Positions 62,847 to 64,000 of a DNA stretch of 64,000 bases are shown here, piece after piece. Origin of the DNA: Ectothiorhodospiraceae bacterium (GTDB lineage Bacteria; Pseudomonadota; Gammaproteobacteria; Nitrococcales; Aquisalimonadaceae); NCBI GenBank assembly GCA_020831845.1, contig JAFIFV010000135.1, positions 1 to 64,000 on the forward strand. The letters run 5' to 3'. Made by a program: the position numbers and the translations under genes. Each line of letters starts with the position of its first letter. Positions within the stretch are counted from its first letter, which is position 1. The notes under the pieces were generated by a model, which was not told where the DNA came from, searched no databases, and saw only the letters and a program-made list of their open reading frames with translations.

Positions 62847-64000
62847 TCAGATAAATCCGAAATTGGCGGCGACCACCAGCACGATCAGCGCCGGGACGCA
62901 CAAACGGAGCAAACCATACCACACAAGGAAGCCCCAGCCCCGTTCCCAGCGCATGGTATAGCGCAAGGCCTCGGACGACAGCACCCAGCCAACGAACAGC
63001 GCAATCATCAAGCCGCTCAGCGGCAGCAGCAAATGCGTTACCAGCAGATTCACCAGTTGGAACGGGGTCAGCCCGGAGAGCCCCTGCCAGTTGAGTGCCT
63101 GCGAAAGCACCAGCAACAGCGCCAGCAACCATAGGCCGATACCTGTTGCAATGGCAGCCTGCCCCCGGGTTACCCCACGGCGCTCGATCAACGGCGTCAC
63201 CACCGCCTCCAGCAGGGCAACCCCTGTGGTCAACGCGGCCAGGGCAAGTACCAGATAGAAAAGCGTGGCCATCTGATTGCCCCACTGCAGTTGCCCAAAC
63301 GCCACCGGCAAGGCCTGAAACACCAATGTGGGGCCGCTCATCATGGCAACCCCGGCATTGCTCAGCAGCGCCACCACAATCACTGAAGCCATCACGGCCG
63401 CCAGCGTATCCAGTAACACGACGCCGAATGCGGCCGCCAGCGGCGAGGCGCGCTCCGGTAGATATGCGGCCATGGCGACTGCCGCGCCGGTCGCCACCGT
63501 CAAGGTGTAGAAGGCATGCTGCAGGGCGGCCACCAGTGCGGCCGAGTCGATCCTGGAGAGATCCGGGCCGAGCACCGTGGACAACGTTTCCCGCAGGTTG
63601 CCAGCCATCAGCATGAGCACCAGCAGGCCGAGAAACAGTGTCGGCACCAGGGCCAGCGTGGCCGGTACCAGGCCGTGTTTCACCCCCTGGGAGACCACGC
63701 ATACCAGCACCGCGATGAATATGGTCACCCACAGCAGCGAGCGTTCCACGTCGCCCTGCAGGTTCTGGAACAGTGACAAGGTGTCGATGACGTCCAGTTG
63801 TGCCATCGCCCCCGTCATCGAACGAAATGCGTACCCCAGTGCCCAGGCACCCAGCAAGGTCAGCAGCAGCAGCAGCACAATGGCCGCACCCAGGCCGATG
63901 CGCGCCACCCAGGCCCATTGCAGGGTACGGCCATGCAGCTGCGCCAGGTCGGCATAGGCCGATACCGGGTTCTGCCTGCCGCCCTTGCCCACCAGTATCT
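62847..64000 (-). CDS. sodium-dependent NSS-family transporter (5' end outside window)
   Basis: This is the C-terminal 383 residues of a neurotransmitter:sodium symporter-like protein. The frame is open to the window edge, and the track GTG at 63992 sits within the GKGGRQNPVSAYADL loop that follows helix 2 in this family, so the true start is beyond the right edge. About ten membrane helices remain, including LQHAFYTLTVATGAAVAMAAYLP, which matches the helix 6 sodium-site region. It would import an amino acid or a similar solute with Na+. It ends 14 bases before ratA. Confidence 0.85.
   Translation of the reverse strand, partial: ILVGKGGRQNPVSAYADLAQLHGRTLQWAWVARIGLGAAIVLLLLLTLLGAWALGYAFRSMTGAMAQLDVIDTLSLFQNLQGDVERSLLWVTIFIAVLVCVVSQGVKHGLVPATLALVPTLFLGLLVLMLMAGNLRETLSTVLGPDLSRIDSAALVAALQHAFYTLTVATGAAVAMAAYLPERASPLAAAFGVVLLDTLAAVMASVIVVALLSNAGVAMMSGPTLVFQALPVAFGQLQWGNQMATLFYLVLALAALTTGVALLEAVVTPLIERRGVTRGQAAIATGIGLWLLALLLVLSQALNWQGLSGLTPFQLVNLLVTHLLLPLSGLMIALFVGWVLSSEALRYTMRWERGWGFLVWYGLLRLCVPALIVLVVAANFGFI

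Overview
The window is GC-rich, densely packed bacterial chromosome with about 60 protein genes. It contains no tRNA, rRNA, CRISPR array, prophage or insertion sequence that I can see. The content fits a gammaproteobacterium: a recN / bamE-fur / rnfH-ratA neighbourhood, RimO, YheS, Uup, RNase AM, and an Mla-type lipid system with a PqiC-like lipoprotein. A hrcA-grpE-dnaK-dnaJ cluster with a perfect CIRCE operator, an Mrp-type cation/proton antiporter operon and a TAXI-type solute receptor suggest a member of the Chromatiales/Ectothiorhodospiraceae or a similar halophilic or alkaliphilic lineage. That placement is an inference from gene content, not a measured phylogeny.

Layout: 0-2.6 kb holds an orphan TAXI-TRAP receptor diverging from a class I aminotransferase. 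2.9-6.3 kb is a compact operon of a CstA-family transporter, a small protein ending in Arg-Cys-Cys-stop, an ArsA/Get3-type ATPase and a small membrane protein. 6.3-10 kb has two hotdog thioesterases with a DUF2750 protein, an EamA exporter and RNase AM. 10.2-13.6 kb is an MCE lipid-transport operon (STAS-permease, ATPase, MCE protein, lipoprotein). 13.6-23.8 kb has RecQ, FadH, two ABC-F proteins (YheS, Uup), an HD-GYP protein and a MarR regulator. 23.8-27.2 kb has a VWA/MoxR pair, an orphan response regulator and a small HTH-like protein. 27.3-33.2 kb is a short-Q-loop (CIO-type) bd oxidase with its CydDC exporter. 33.3-39.7 kb is a co-directional run: histidine phosphatase, sirtuin, a hydrolase with a cysteine nucleophile, DUF72, an unrecognised 949-residue membrane protein and an NTF2-like protein. 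39.8-45.2 kb has MarR/WrbA, a GGDEF protein, RimO, and an FAD oxidoreductase paired with an MnmM-like methyltransferase. 45.2-54.1 kb, on the minus strand, is a chain of 12 overlapping or nearly abutting genes running from a ribosome-hibernation factor and a HIT protein through an Mrp antiporter to YaiI and a frameshifted SDR. 54.3-59.4 kb is the heat-shock cluster. 59.5-64 kb holds recN, bamE, fur, rnfH, ratA and a truncated NSS transporter.

The points most worth following are: (i) the CstA / CC-tailed protein / ArsA-like ATPase operon, whose small protein shares only its C-terminal Cys-Cys tail with the CstA and BtsT partners YbdD and YjiX; (ii) a 34-bp palindrome present twice, each copy supplying the stop codons of both converging genes; (iii) an FAD oxidoreductase plus MnmM pair that could replace bifunctional MnmC in tRNA wobble-uridine modification; (iv) the 949-residue orphan protein; and (v) an Mrp antiporter of unusual architecture led by an HPF gene.
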